In this document: one piece after another, positions 23,367 to 35,800 of the stretch
Position numbering within the stretch: the stretch's first letter is position 1
Layout: each line of letters starts with the position of its first letter
Assembly: GCA_006503535.1 (NCBI GenBank)
Contig: QYRS01000003.1
Coordinates: 248,001-312,000 of the forward strand
DNA length: 64,000 nt
DNA from: Arthrinium phaeospermum
Taxonomy: Eukaryota; Ascomycota; Sordariomycetes; Amphisphaeriales; Apiosporaceae
Direction of reading: 5' to 3'
The notes under the pieces: model-generated
What the model saw: the letters and a program-made list of their open reading frames with translations, nothing else
Told to the model about the DNA's origin: nothing
Databases searched by the model: none
Position numbers and translations under genes: made by a program

Positions 23367-26300
23367 ATGTCTCCCCTATCAGAGGAAAGACCGAAGAAAC
23401 GACCCAGGACGCATCATCCTATAGCATACGAATCAAGCCTTGGTATCGATAGCTTGATAGAGAAGCAGCCTCCAAATGAGCCGAGTATTGATAGAACAGC
23501 GCTCCAAGAAGACGTCGGATGCTCTCCAATACGAGAATATCCAGAACTCGGCGAAAGCTCCGAAGATGAAGTCATCTGTTACGGCATGGTGAGTTCTTCC
23601 CTGTGGAACAAGAAGGATCTGTTCTGACTGTCAGAAGCTGGAGTTTAGAATATCCGCTGGCGCGCCTGTCCCCCCTCGGCAAGGCACCAGAGCTGTGCAA
23701 GTAGTTGATGGCGGACGATTGAGGTGTACTGAGTCAAACAACCTCCTGGCATCAATCACTCCTAGAGACGCCGAGATTTTGGAGCTATTTCGCGCGGAAT
23801 CGGTAGACGTTGAGTTAAAGCTCGCCGGACACAAGCCTCATTACGCCCCTCCTGCTCAGCTGGGTCTACAAGCCATCCTCTATGGCGCAAGAAAGACCGG
23901 AGATCCCCTTAAGGAGACACTTGACGACTTGGGGCTTTACCTACAAGATCCCATTGGTGGGCTGCGTGATGCCATCTACTGGAATCCCCAGAGATTCTAC
24001 AACGAGCCTGGGGCCAGGACATGGCTACGAAAGAGAAAAGCCGATAAGTTGACACTACACACCGAGCATCTTGACCCTGTAGATGCACTAAAAGCCTTCA
24101 ATTCTGATGCTCAATGGACGGGAACCACAGGATCGCTGTCTTTAACAACAGCGCTACACAGGCAAGCTTACTGAACTCCGCTAAATATACCCTCGTCTGA
24201 CCAGGCAATAGCCACCAGATGCAAGCCCTCACATTCTTTCTCAAACGAGAGAAAGGGTGGCAATTCCACTCCGGCCAAGACATCTGGTCCTACGATCCTA
24301 TACATGGGCGATACGTCAATGAAGTCGATGGATCAACAACTGATGAAACTCCACCCGAATTTCGCGGTGGTATCCTTGCGGATACCATGGGCTTCGGGAA
24401 GTCTCTGAGCATGATTGCTCTAATAGTCCACGATAAGATGTGTGGCACTGAGCAACAGCCACGGGATCCAATGCATCGTGCTGACGGCACTGCCAGCACG
24501 AAAGCTACCCTGATAGTAGTCCCCGCGAGTCGTAAGTCAAATCCCCAAGGTTTCTATGAGCCAGTTACTGATTGAGGCTAGTGTTGGACTCATGGGAGGG
24601 GGAGTTATCCAAGTATGTATCTACTCCAGTACCCCATGGGAAAGTGAACCACTCTCATACGTACTTACAATCGTGTAAACAGACATACTCGTCCCGGGTC
24701 AGTCACTTGGAGACGCCACGAAAGACAAGGCAAGCTCACCTGTCCGACGGAACTACAACAACTAGACATTGTGTTGGTTTCATACCAAACAGTACTGGCT
24801 GATTGGAGATCCAAGGGGACCAACGGCGTTCTCTTCTCTTCTGTGTGGCGGCGAGTGATACTGGACGAAGGTTGGTTTGTAATATGACGTATTAATAGTG
24901 TAGCTACCTACTGATATCAAGTAGCACATGCAATTAAGAACCCTTCTGCAGCTACCACGGAAGCTGTAATCGAGTTGCAGGCTGTAAGGAGATGGGCAGT
25001 CACTGGCAGCCCCGTCCAAAACCGTCTGTCTGAACTGCAAAACTTGTTGCACTTTCTCCGAGCCTACCCATACTCTGAGAAGGACATATTCCAAAGCCAT
25101 ATCTCAGACTTATGGACAATAGGCGAGGAGAGCAAGTCGATCACGCGTCTCAAAAGATTGCTCCGGGCCCTTATGCTGCGGCGTTCTGGCAACCAAGTTG
25201 CATTACCCGAGAGAACGGACCTGAAAATGACGCTGAAGTTTAGCGAGTGGGAACTTGATAACTACCGCATTGCTCAAGGACAGGTGGTTGCCCAAATCGA
25301 CGATATCCTTGCGTCCAAAGGCACTGGGAAGTCTTACATAAACGCCCTCCAGAAAATCAACGACTTGCGATCTATTTGCAACCACGGGGTCCATACCTCT
25401 GAACCAGCAGTCGGAGTTGCCAGTCCTTGCCCCAGGATCTGGGACGAGGACTCCGCTACTGAAGCCTTGAAGCAGTTCCCTGCATTGGGTATAGTTATAG
25501 CCTGCAGCGCCTGCAGCAGCCCACTAGAACAGAGTGCCGAAAGTTCTAACGAAAACCCGTCTCTGCACCTGACCGAGTGTCTACGGCTGTACTGTGCAGA
25601 ATGTTACTCCCAACGATTTTCGAATTCGGAGAGAAGGAACTCGTGTCCCTGCAAGCCCTCATGCAAAACCGTCGCTATAAGGTCAACTTCGCCTAGAAGT
25701 TCCGTCGCCTGCCCACGCGCCCAACTTAACTATTCTTGCAAGCTCACAGCCCTAATTAATGATATTCTAAAATGTACAATTGGTACCAAGAGGTAAGCTA
25801 CACAGAAAATTGCATCCTGTTGGGAGTCACCTATCTCACAGGAAACAGCATAGTGTTTTCCGGGTGGAACTTAACACTCGACATGGCAAAGGCAGGACTA
25901 GCTGCTGCTGGAATAAGCTCTTTGCAAGTCGATGGCCGAGTGAAGCCAAAAGAGCGCACCAAGATCTTTGAAGATTTCCAGTCGAGCAACTCCGTCCAGG
26001 TGCTGCTCTTGTCTTTATCATGCGGAGCCGTCGGGTGCGTCACGAACATCCCACCCCCTGTACCCACCCACCTCTTGTCTTCCGCCCCTGGAGAGAGCAC
26101 TGACACTTAGATCTTAAGTCTCACGTTGACGGCCGCATCTCGCGTATACCTCATGGAGCCGCAGTGGAACCCGGCGCTGGAGGAGCAGGCGCTCGCGCGG
26201 ATTCACCGGATCGGTCAGACTCAGACCGTGACCACGATCCGCTTTGTCGTCGAGAAGACTATCGAGGAGGTAGGTACGCCCACGTCGCCGGGGAGCCAGA

Positions 26301-26491
26301 TCGCAATGCTGACTGAAATCGTTCGGCAGTACATCCTGACGGTTCAGGATGGAAAGAAGGACCTGATCACAGCCTTGCTATCGCCATCGGGGTCCTCGAG
26401 GATTTCGAAGCAACGGCTACGCGTGAGTTCTTCTGTTCTACCGGTATGTCGCGTGCTAACAGGCAAGAAGGAACTTCGCGACTTCTTATAG
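23367..26491 (+). CDS. SNF2-family DNA-dependent ATPase (Rad5/Rad16/HLTF-like)
   Basis: Nuclear chromatin or repair-type translocase. Exons: 23367-23588, 23635-24161, 24212-24531, 24582-24612, 24683-24870, 24925-25782, 25842-26034, 26119-26269, 26330-26491; 883 aa, with every junction in frame. Motif order is typical: LTTALHSHQMQALTFFLKREKGW, Walker A ADTMGFGKS (K about 313), DEAH (428-431), TGSPVQN, then a Cys-rich RING-like insert (CSAC...CLRLYCAEC...CPC), then helicase C motifs SIVFSGW, QVDGR, GLTLTAASRV, QWNP and ARIHRIGQ. Oddities are ADTMGFGKS instead of the usual ADEMGLGKT, and a GC-AG intron at 24162-24211. The C-terminal ~20 residues are uncertain. Related paralogues are common in fungal accessory regions. 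Confidence 0.85.
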
Positions 26492-26897
26492 GTCGGTATA
26501 TAATAAACTGCCGCACGGGGTAATGAGGCATGAATCTATACCTAAGATAATAAATCGTGTCAGCGGCCTGTGACTCGTGTACCAATCCCAGAGCAAACGG
26601 GATCCCTGGTTATCAGCAGGATGTGTGTTGGGTGCCTGCCACAAGCGCTTAAACCCCACCAAGCAGCTAGTGGGGGCACATTACTCCATCCTGTCTCAAC
26701 ATCATCTGAGCTCACCACCGCACAACGAGCGTCACGTCGATTTAGCTAGGAATACAGGCCTTCCCCGCCATCTTCGTCTACTTTGAACGTTGTGACAGGT
26801 GTAATAATGTGTTTATATATATCATTAATAGCGACATAATTCGTTACGATCCCTATCCCCCTCTTTCACCTCCTTTTGAAATCCCTTCCAATACTAT
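26492..26897. other. intergenic, tail-to-tail, with repeat copy B
   Basis: 406 bp between the SNF2 and PKS-NRPS stop codons. It contains a diverged repeat copy at 26591-26625 and no gene. Confidence 0.55.
26591..26625 (+). repeat. dispersed repeat, copy B (diverged)
   Basis: GAGCAAACGGGATCCCTGG followed by TTATCAGCAGGATGTG lines up with copies A, C and D (GAGCGGACGGGATCCC...TTCAGCAGGAT) with several substitutions. Confidence 0.55.
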
Positions 26898-29800
26898 CTA
26901 TTCCTTCCTAAGCACCGCCGCCAACGCCCTCAAGTCCGGAATCTCCCGCAACTGACGAAGATGAATCTTCACCCCGAACCGGCGATGGATCGCATGCTGC
27001 AACTGCACGAGGAGCAACGAGTTCCCCCCGACGGAAAAGAACGACGCGTCCGATCCGATGTGACGGATCGCCCGCGCAACCGGTCCAATCACATCGACCC
27101 AGACCGAGCGAAGCACCGCTTCCGTCTCGTCGTCATCACCGGCCTGCCCCTGTCCCCGTGCCGGGGCCGCCGGGGCCGCGCCGTTGCTGCTCTCCGGGAG
27201 CGGCAGACGCTCCAGGGCCCCCGTGTCGAGCTTCCCGTTAGCGGAGACGGGCAGACGCTCCAGCGGCACAATGGCCGACGGGATCATGTACTGCGGCAGC
27301 CGGAGGCGCGGGAGCAGCAGCGCCGCGAGCCGTCCGGGCTCTGTTAGTTGTTGTGATTGGCCGTCGCTGTGGCCCGAGGAGGCCTTCTTGAGCACGACGT
27401 GGCAGACGAGGAACTGCGACTCGGCGTCGCCGTCGCCCCCGCGGACGGTGACGACAGCCTCGGCCAACAGATCGTCGGGCGCGGCGGCGGCCAGCACGGC
27501 GGCGGCGACCTCGCGCAGGTCGATGCGCAGGCCGCGCAGCTTGATCATGCCGCTGCGGACGCGCCGGCCTAGGAAGACGAGGGAGCCGTCGGGGGCGAGG
27601 TAGCCTCGGTCTCCGGTGCGGTACATATGGTCGAAGCCGGGCGCCTGGTCCTCCTCGGCGCTGGCAAAGGGGTTCGCGACGAAGGGGTTGTTCTTGTCGT
27701 CATCGCTGCCCAGGAGGTAGCCGTTGGATACGCTGCTGCCGGCGATGCAGATCTCGCCGGCGACACCTGGCGGCAGCGGGGAAAGCTTGTCGGCGTCGTC
27801 GCTGTCCTCGTCGGCTTCGCTGGTAATGTAGACGGATAGATTGGGGAGGGCGTAACCGACGTTGTTATACTCCCCGGGGGTTCCGCCCAGGTAATACCCG
27901 CTCTCCCCCTCTGCATTTTGTTCTTGGACAGTATCAGCACCGAGCTGGATATCCCGGTGCGTCACGATGAAGGCCTCGGCCGGCCCGTAGACATTCGTCA
28001 GCGTCAGGCTCGGAAGCCGCAGGTCTCGTACATCCTCGACGAGCCGCTCGGGTAGCGGTTCGCCGCCCACGTGGCAGAAGCGCCACGCGCGGCACTCCCG
28101 CAGGACGTCGGGGGCGTAGTTGAGCAGCAACCGGTACTCGGAGGGGACGCCAATGGTCATCTCCACCCGCTGCTCCAGTATAAGTTTCGACAGCGCCTCG
28201 GGGTCCCCCCTTGCCGCCACGGGCGCGACGACGAGGGCCCCGCCGTTGGCGAAGGCGTTGTACGCCTGCGCGAAGAAGAGGTCGAACCCGACGGACGTCT
28301 GCTGCAGCACCCGCACCGGTCCCAGCCCGTAGGCCCGACTGGTGTGGGCGGCGTAGTTCATCATGCCGCGCTGGTGCAGCTTGATGCCCTTGGGCACGCC
28401 GGTCGAGCCGCTGGTGAAGAGGATGTAGCTGTCGGACCCCGGGTCCGTTTCGACGCGCTTGGGGGGAGGAGCTTCCCGGGAGGCGGCATGGGCGGCCTCG
28501 GGGAGGTTCAGGGACGGGTGGCTGCCGTGGTCCGAGGTCGCGCTGGGGGCCGTGGCGGTGTGGTAGACGAGGAGGTCCGGCCGGCATACTTGCAGGATGT
28601 CGTTGCGCCTCGCGGCCGGCAGGCTCACGTCCAGCGGGACGAAGACGGCGCCGATGTGGAAGATGGCCAGCATGGCTGCGTAAAGCTCCACGCCGGGCTC
28701 GCACAGGACGGCGATTCGAGGGGAGGCGGCTTTAGCCTCGGGCAGGAGGATGCGGGCGTAGCTCTCCACCAGCCGTTGCAGTTCGCGGTACGTGATGGCC
28801 TCGTCGCCCTCTTGGACCGCCACGGAGTCGGGGAAACTGGCGACCACTTGCTCGAATCTTTCGGGTAGCGTCTGCGGCCAGGCGTGCTCGACACGGGCGC
28901 CGCGCGCGGCGGTGACGGCTTGTTGAAGCTGAAGGTCGCTGAAGAGGCTAATATCTTTTACAGCAACCTATCGACTCTCGGTGTCAGCATTTGCTCTTCT
29001 TGGGGTGAATAGAATGAATGTCTCGAGAGAGAGAATAGTGGGGGAAATTTCTGGAACAAGCGGTTATTCCATCCCTCTTAAGATACTGAACTAACGTGGA
29101 ATAAACGCTAAAACAGGAAGGAATAAACACCGAAAGTCGCTTACCGTGTGATCTGATACTACAGATTCGATCGCGTTGACAAAGGCTGTCGCGATGAACT
29201 CGGTGGTAGACGTGGTGTAGAAGTCATCGCTACACCGAATATTGATCATGTGGCCATTCGTCGATTTGGAGTCCAGGACGTCGATGGTCAAGTCGTAGAG
29301 ACTCGTATAGGCGACATGCTCTACGTCCATGCTGCAGTCTCCCATGGAGGTCCGGACACTCTCGCCGACTCGGTAGTCGTAGGCCACCTGGACGATGGGC
29401 ATGCCCCCTTCGCTTCGTGGCGCCTGCGTCTTCTCCAAAACTACGGCGATCGGCACGTTGGCATGCTCGAGGCTGCCCAGGACCGTCTTGAAGGTGTCCT
29501 CGAGCACCCCGGGAAACCGGTCGCTCCGGGCGCCCCTGAATCGGAGGGGGAGGATATTGGCGACGTGGCCGACCGTGGCGCCGAACCGGCTGGTCGGGTC
29601 CCGGCCGTGGGACATGACGCCGATGCAGAGATCGTCGATGCCCAGGAGGCGGCAGAGCAGCACGCGCATCAGGGCTAGATAGAAATGCATCACAGGCACG
29701 CCGTGGGCCTGGCTGATCTGCGTCACGCGCCGCACCAGCTCGCCGCTCAGCTCTCGCTCGACGAGGTGGCAGCCGTAGGCCCGCCGGCCGTGCCGGGCCC

Positions 29801-32800
29801 GCACCTTGGCCATCGGCAGCAGCGGCATCGGGTCCGGGACGGGGTCGAGCAGGCGCGTCCAGTAGGCGATGCCCGCGTCGAGGCGCCCGGCCGCGACGTC
29901 GTCGTACTGCTGGCGCGTGAAGTCCAGGTACGAGGCGGCGTCGTGGGTCAGGGGCTGCTGGGACTGGTAGCTGCGGTGCAGGTCGTCGAGGATGAACTTC
30001 ATGGAGACGGCGTCGAGGGCGATGTTGTGGAAGCCGATGATGAAGGTGTGCCATTGCGCCCCGTGGCTCACCAGGGTGGCTTGCAGGGTGTCGCCCGTGG
30101 CGAGGGAGTACTTGTGCCCGGCGATCTCGTCGAAGGCCTTCTGGAAGTCGGCTTCGGCCGTCTCGGGGGTGGACTGCAGGCGGCCGAGCCGGGTGGCGGT
30201 GGTCCTGGCGAGGTGCTGCATCACTTGGTCCGAGTCGCCGTTGGCTAGGAAACACGTGCGCAGGGCGTCGTGGTGCTGCATGACTTTGTCGAAAGCACGG
30301 CTGAACTTGTCGGCGTCCAGCCGGCCGCGGATGCCGAGCCTTGCCGTCAGGTTCATGGATGTCGGGTTGTCGGACACTGCGGTCAAGTAGAAGAAGCCGG
30401 CCTGGGCATACGACAGACGCTCGGACCGAGCGAAGGACAACGCCGACTGCTGAGGGGCTGATGGAGGTGGAGGTGATGGTTGGTTACTAATGCTTCGAGT
30501 GTCATCAGGGTCAGCAGCGCTCGATTTGTTCGGGGCGTTCGGAGCGGCGGCGGCTACCTTGGGTGCGGGAGTCTGCTGGGTGGGCTGCTGCGGCGCTGCG
30601 GCGGCGGCGACCGAGACCTCCTCCTTCGGCTTCTGGGCCGGTCGCTTGGCCAGGTATTGCTCGGCGACGTCGCGGAGAATGGACGAGAGGGAGTCGCGGC
30701 CGAGGATCTTGAGCATGGAGACCTCGGCCTCCATGTTCTCCCGGAGCCACTTCCGGATCTCGATGGCGTTGATCGAGTCGATCCCCAGGTGCGACATGGG
30801 CTCGTCGGGATGGATCGAGTGCAGCGAGACGTGGATCATGGACTCTACTTTTCGAGACAGAAGCTCGGTGATGGGCGGGATCGACTCCTCGACCGAGGCG
30901 GCGTTTTCCAGAGTCTGCTTCCACTGCTGAATCGAATGCGGCGCGTCATCCGACAGCGCCTGCCCATCGTTGGGGGCCTTGGCCGCACGCACCATGTGCG
31001 AGAAAAACGCCATGGAAGCCCAGCGCGGCCTCGAGCTCTGCCCATGATCATAGAACGTCTCGAGCCCCATAATGACCTCGCCGCTCGGGGAGTTGGGGTT
31101 ACCCGCCGCAATCCCCTGCAGGATGACGTGGTGGAAGTCGGCCTCGGACAGGGGCGTGGGCACGTCGGCCCGCAGCCAGTCCTCGACGCTGGGGCTGTCG
31201 GCGAAGCGGTCGGAGCGCGCGACGTAGCCGACGTCGACCAGCATGCCGAAGTTGAGGATCGAGGCCGCCAGCCCGCGCCGCCGCCGGTTCTCGATCAGGC
31301 TCAGCATGAAAGCGTTGCCGGCGTGGTAGATGGCCTGGCCCGCGTTGCCCGTCACCGTGGCCAGCGAGCCGAAGGCCATGAAGAAGTCCAAGGGACTGTG
31401 CCGGAACTCGTCGTCCAGGTACGCGCTGCCGTAGATCTTGGGCTTCATCTGCTTGGCGATGCTCGCGGCCGAAAGGTTGGCGAAGATGGCCGGCTCCAGC
31501 ACCAGCGCCGCGTTGGTGACGCCGCCGATCTCCGGCATGGTGCGCCGCAGCAGGGCGACGGTGTCGCGGACTTGCGAGCGCGACGTGACGTCCATTTTCA
31601 CCAGGCGGAGGTCGACGCCCGCGGTCTGCAGCTGGCGGATCCAGTTCTGGCCCCCCTTGGGGTTCCGGCTCGAGAGGACAATGTGGCGGGCGCCGCCGCG
31701 GACCATGAAGTAGGTCAGGGATTGGCCGAGCTCGCTCGCCATGCCGACGAGGAAGTAGGTCTTGTTGGGCGATAGCAGGGCGCTGGGCTCGAGACCGCGG
31801 AGGAGGGCTGGGACGGGGCCTGCTCGCTTCCAGTTGGTGACGGTAGACATGGGCGGTGCCGGGCGGTGCGATGCTACCTCGCCAATATTGATCACGACAG
31901 GCTTGGCTGCCCGAGTCAAGGATCCACGGTGTAGGGAATAGATCCTGGCAGATTCTTCCACCGACTGTTGCGACAGGACGTCGGCATGGAACCTCTGTAC
32001 TGCGCAGCCGGCAGGTAGCCACGACGAGACGACGGCGGTATCCTGCTCCGACAAGCCGTAGAGGCTCAAGGGGCCACGGGGGATCATCTGTCGGAAGGTG
32101 CGGGCGGTGCCCTTGGGATGGACATGGAGCCACCCGTTGACCTCCTGCCCTTTCTCCTTTTTGCTGCTGATGGAGACGAACAAGACATTCGTCTTCTTAT
32201 TAGTGTCTATATCATCTGCCACCAAGGCACGTATAGCGTCCGACACCCTCTCCGAAGCACCACACACGAGCGTGGTGGCATTAGGGGGCAAAGCGGAAAC
32301 GACACGGGAAGCAATCAAGAGGCTTGCCAGGTTGGCGAGATCCTCTGCATCGTACTCTTCTTGGGCACCCAAGGCAGCAACCGAGTCTTGGTGAATATGG
32401 GCAACCGACGACTCGGTCTCGGACAACGTCAGTACGGCCCTGCCGCCCTCCACATGACCAAAGCAGAGGAAGCAAGGAGTCTCGTCCTGCATGGCGTCGT
32501 TGAGCGCGACCGAGAGCTGGACCTGCACTGCTACGTGGCTCTCGGGAAGCTCCACAGGAAGGCTGCAGACGAGTGCTGAAGAGGACGCGTCTGCGGCCGG
32601 GGCGACCTCGATCGCCTGCGCAGGATCAACGAGCTTGGTAATACGACGGCGCTTCGCATTATAAACCTCGTTAGAGACGGGATCAGGCACTACCCGCGGC
32701 ACCCAAGCCCGGCCCTCCCTAATAACAACCTCGCGCTCCTCAGCCCAGAGCCTCTTCGCCCCCGCGCCGTTAACATCAACAGAAGAAGCAGAAGATGACG

Positions 32801-35800
32801 CGTACACGAGCCGCAAAAACTGCCCCATCAACACCCGCGCGTCCCAGCCCGCCGCCCCCTCCTCGTCCTCGAAGTCGAGGTAGTGGATCGCCGTGTCGGG
32901 CGACTCGAGCCGCAGCGCCCGCCCGATGCCGAGCATGATGTTGGCGTAGGGGTCGCCGGCGCGGCGGCGCGCCGTCACCCACAGCAGGCTCCGGGCCGAC
33001 TCGAGCACGCGTTTCAGGCTCGCCAGCTCGCGGGCCGAGGGCGGGGCGGCGAAAAGGGGCTCGTCTAGGTCTTGGAGGCTGATGACGGAGGCGCCCGGCG
33101 GCACGGCGTCGTCCGGGATTTGGTCGAAGCGGCGGTATATTTGGATCTCGGCCGTGGCGGCCCAGCCACCGCGGGCGAGCTTCTCGCACTGGCGGACCAG
33201 TTTCGAGACTTGGCTGGTTTCGCCGCCGATGAGGATCAGGGGCGTCGAGGGGATCAGGGACATGGATAGGAGGGGGTCCCGGAGGATGTCCACGGCCGCG
33301 TCGACGGCCTGGGAGGAGAAGACGGAGAAGCCGTGGATGCCGACGCTCGGGTCCTGGTCGGGGAGCGCGCAGTCGATGCCCGAGAAGCCGTGGCGGACGA
33401 GCAGTTCGTCCCATTCGCCCGTTGCGATGGCGGGACTGGTTTTCGGCGGTGCCGTCGTCTCTCCCGGGCGGGCGCCACCGGTCCACCAGGCCTCCAGGCC
33501 TCCCATGACGGCGGTCGGCCGGAGGGAGGAGCCCGTCAGTTCCAGGGCGAGCAGGAAGCCGCCCGGGCGTAGGAGGGTTCGGATATTCTGCATCGCGGCC
33601 GACAGGTCCCGGCTCGCGCGCAGGACGTCGGTGGCGATGACGACGTCGTAGGACCCTGCCTCGAATCCCTGAGAGGCCAGGTCTTGGTCTTCCACGTCCA
33701 GGGTCTTGAAGCTGACATTCTCTGTCTCTAGCGACGCTAGCTTGTCCTTGGCCTTCTCGACGATGGCGTCGGTGGCGCCGGCGCAGGTGTAGTGTCCATA
33801 CGCGTCCCCGACCGCGCCGAGGATGGCCGACGTCGTGTTTCTGGTGCCGGCGTTGATGTCTAGGATGTTGGTCCGGGGGAACTTGTGGCTGAGCTGCGAG
33901 ATCATCTGGGCCATGTACTCGTCGCACGCAATCGCGCTGCGGCTTTCGCGGTAGAAAGAAGACGTCAAACTCTCCTCCTCGTCGTCATGGGGAGTATTAG
34001 TATCGGCCGAGGCCGCCTGCAAGCGGCGCATCCAGTATTCGCTGCTCGAAACCAGCAGGGCCATGTCGGCGTCGTCCGGGTCACGGCTGAGTAGGGTCTG
34101 GATCGTGTCGGCGTCGTCGGCCAGCCACTCCCTCGAGAGGATGGGGTGATCGGTTTCGTGGAGTTGGGCCACGGTCGCTTCGATGAAGTGGAGCAGGTCC
34201 TGGTGATGAGGCTTCTTCTCCGAGGTCAGCTCCCGAGCGAGGGATTGGAGGTGGAACAGCGCGACTCGTTCGTACTCCTCGGGCGTGTACATGGACGGCG
34301 CCCCCCTTGGACAGAAGATGGGGATGTTGGTGCTACGACAAGACCGTACGCCGGATCAAGTCCCCAGACCGTCTTGGCAAAGATGTTTCGATCCTCGGAT
34401 GGTTGGGGCTCCGCAATGGCCTTGAATCTGACACCCTCGAGCTGGATTCCCCCGCCATTGACATGATCACCTTCCAATCCCCCTTTCTTGGGACCACACA
34501 CATTGATATCCGCCTCCGTCAACTTCCCGAGTTCAGGGCTGGTCATATAAGCCTCAATCTCGATCCCAGTCGACCCGTCCGGAAGCCCAAAGTCCGGGTT
34601 CGGGTGGATCAGCGCCCTCCGGATCCCGACGGGCAGGTAGGCGCTCGGCATGGAGTTCTCGGCGGCCGACACAAAGGTCGCCAGCCCGGCCTGGAGGGAG
34701 ACGTCGAGGATGGCCGGGTGCAGGGTAGCGGCGACGCCGTCGAGGCCTTCTTCCGTATGGGGAGACCAGGAGGCGACCGCCTTGGCGTGGCCCCAGCATC
34801 GGTTCAGCGACGTCAGCGCGCGGAAGGCCCCGGCGTACCCGAAGCCGATCTCGGACGCGGCGCTGTAGAAGCGGTCGACGTTGAAGGGCGTCAGCTCCAC
34901 GTCCGAGATGGGCATGGGCGGCGCGAGCGGCTCGGTCTCGGTCTCGGACTCGTCGCCGAGGTGGATCGACAGGCGGCCGTCGCAGGTCTTGTCCGCCTCG
35001 CGGGCGTCGGGGTAGCTGTAGCAAGCGAACTCCGCCTCCAGGACGGAGCCGGAGCCGGCGGCCTGGTCGGGCGAGACGCGGCTGCGGATGGTGAACAAGA
35101 CCTCGACCTCGTCGCTGTCACCGATGACGAGCGCGGTAGGGATGGACAGGTCATGGACCTCGATCAACCTGATCGAACGACCACCGCCTCCAACGAAGGC
35201 CTTAGCCGCGTCGACGGCCAGGCTGAGGTAGCCGGTCGCCGGGAACAGGACCTGCCCCTGAAAAACGTGCCCCCTGACCCAGGGCATCTCCCTGAGCCGG
35301 AAGAGGTTGCGCCACGTGTGCTCGTACCGGGCGTCGTTCCAGAGCCGGCCGAGGAGGTCGTGCGGGGCGTGCTTGCCGAGGCGGTAGTCGCGGCCCACGC
35401 GCGACTCGCGCCAGTACTGCTTCGTGTGGTCCCAGGCGTAGGGCGGCAGGTCCTTCAGCACGCGGGGCTGGGCGGCGAGGCCGCAAGCCGATCGCCAGCC
35501 CGCGAAGTCGATCGCGGAGGGGGCGAGTTTCCAGATGGTGGACAGCATCTCGGAAAAGGTCTCGACGTCGTCGTCGCCTCGGCGGAGGCAGCTGGTGTAG
35601 GGGAGCGTGCCTCCATCCGTGGTTTGCTTGAGCGTTTGGCTGGCTGGGCCTTTGAGGGCGGGGTGGGGGCCGATCTCCATGACGGCATTGAGCTTCTTCT
35701 CGGGGTCGGCAGCGGCTTGTTGGGCGGCTTCCTCGACCGCCTGCGAGAACAGGACGGGCTGCACCATGTTCTGGAGCCAGTACTGGGCCTCCAGTCCGGC

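Noticed and set aside
32200..33000. An enoylreductase domain between MT and KR
   Set aside because: The region is full length but lacks a recognisable NADPH-binding glycine motif of ER domains, so it is read as a structural/pseudo region.
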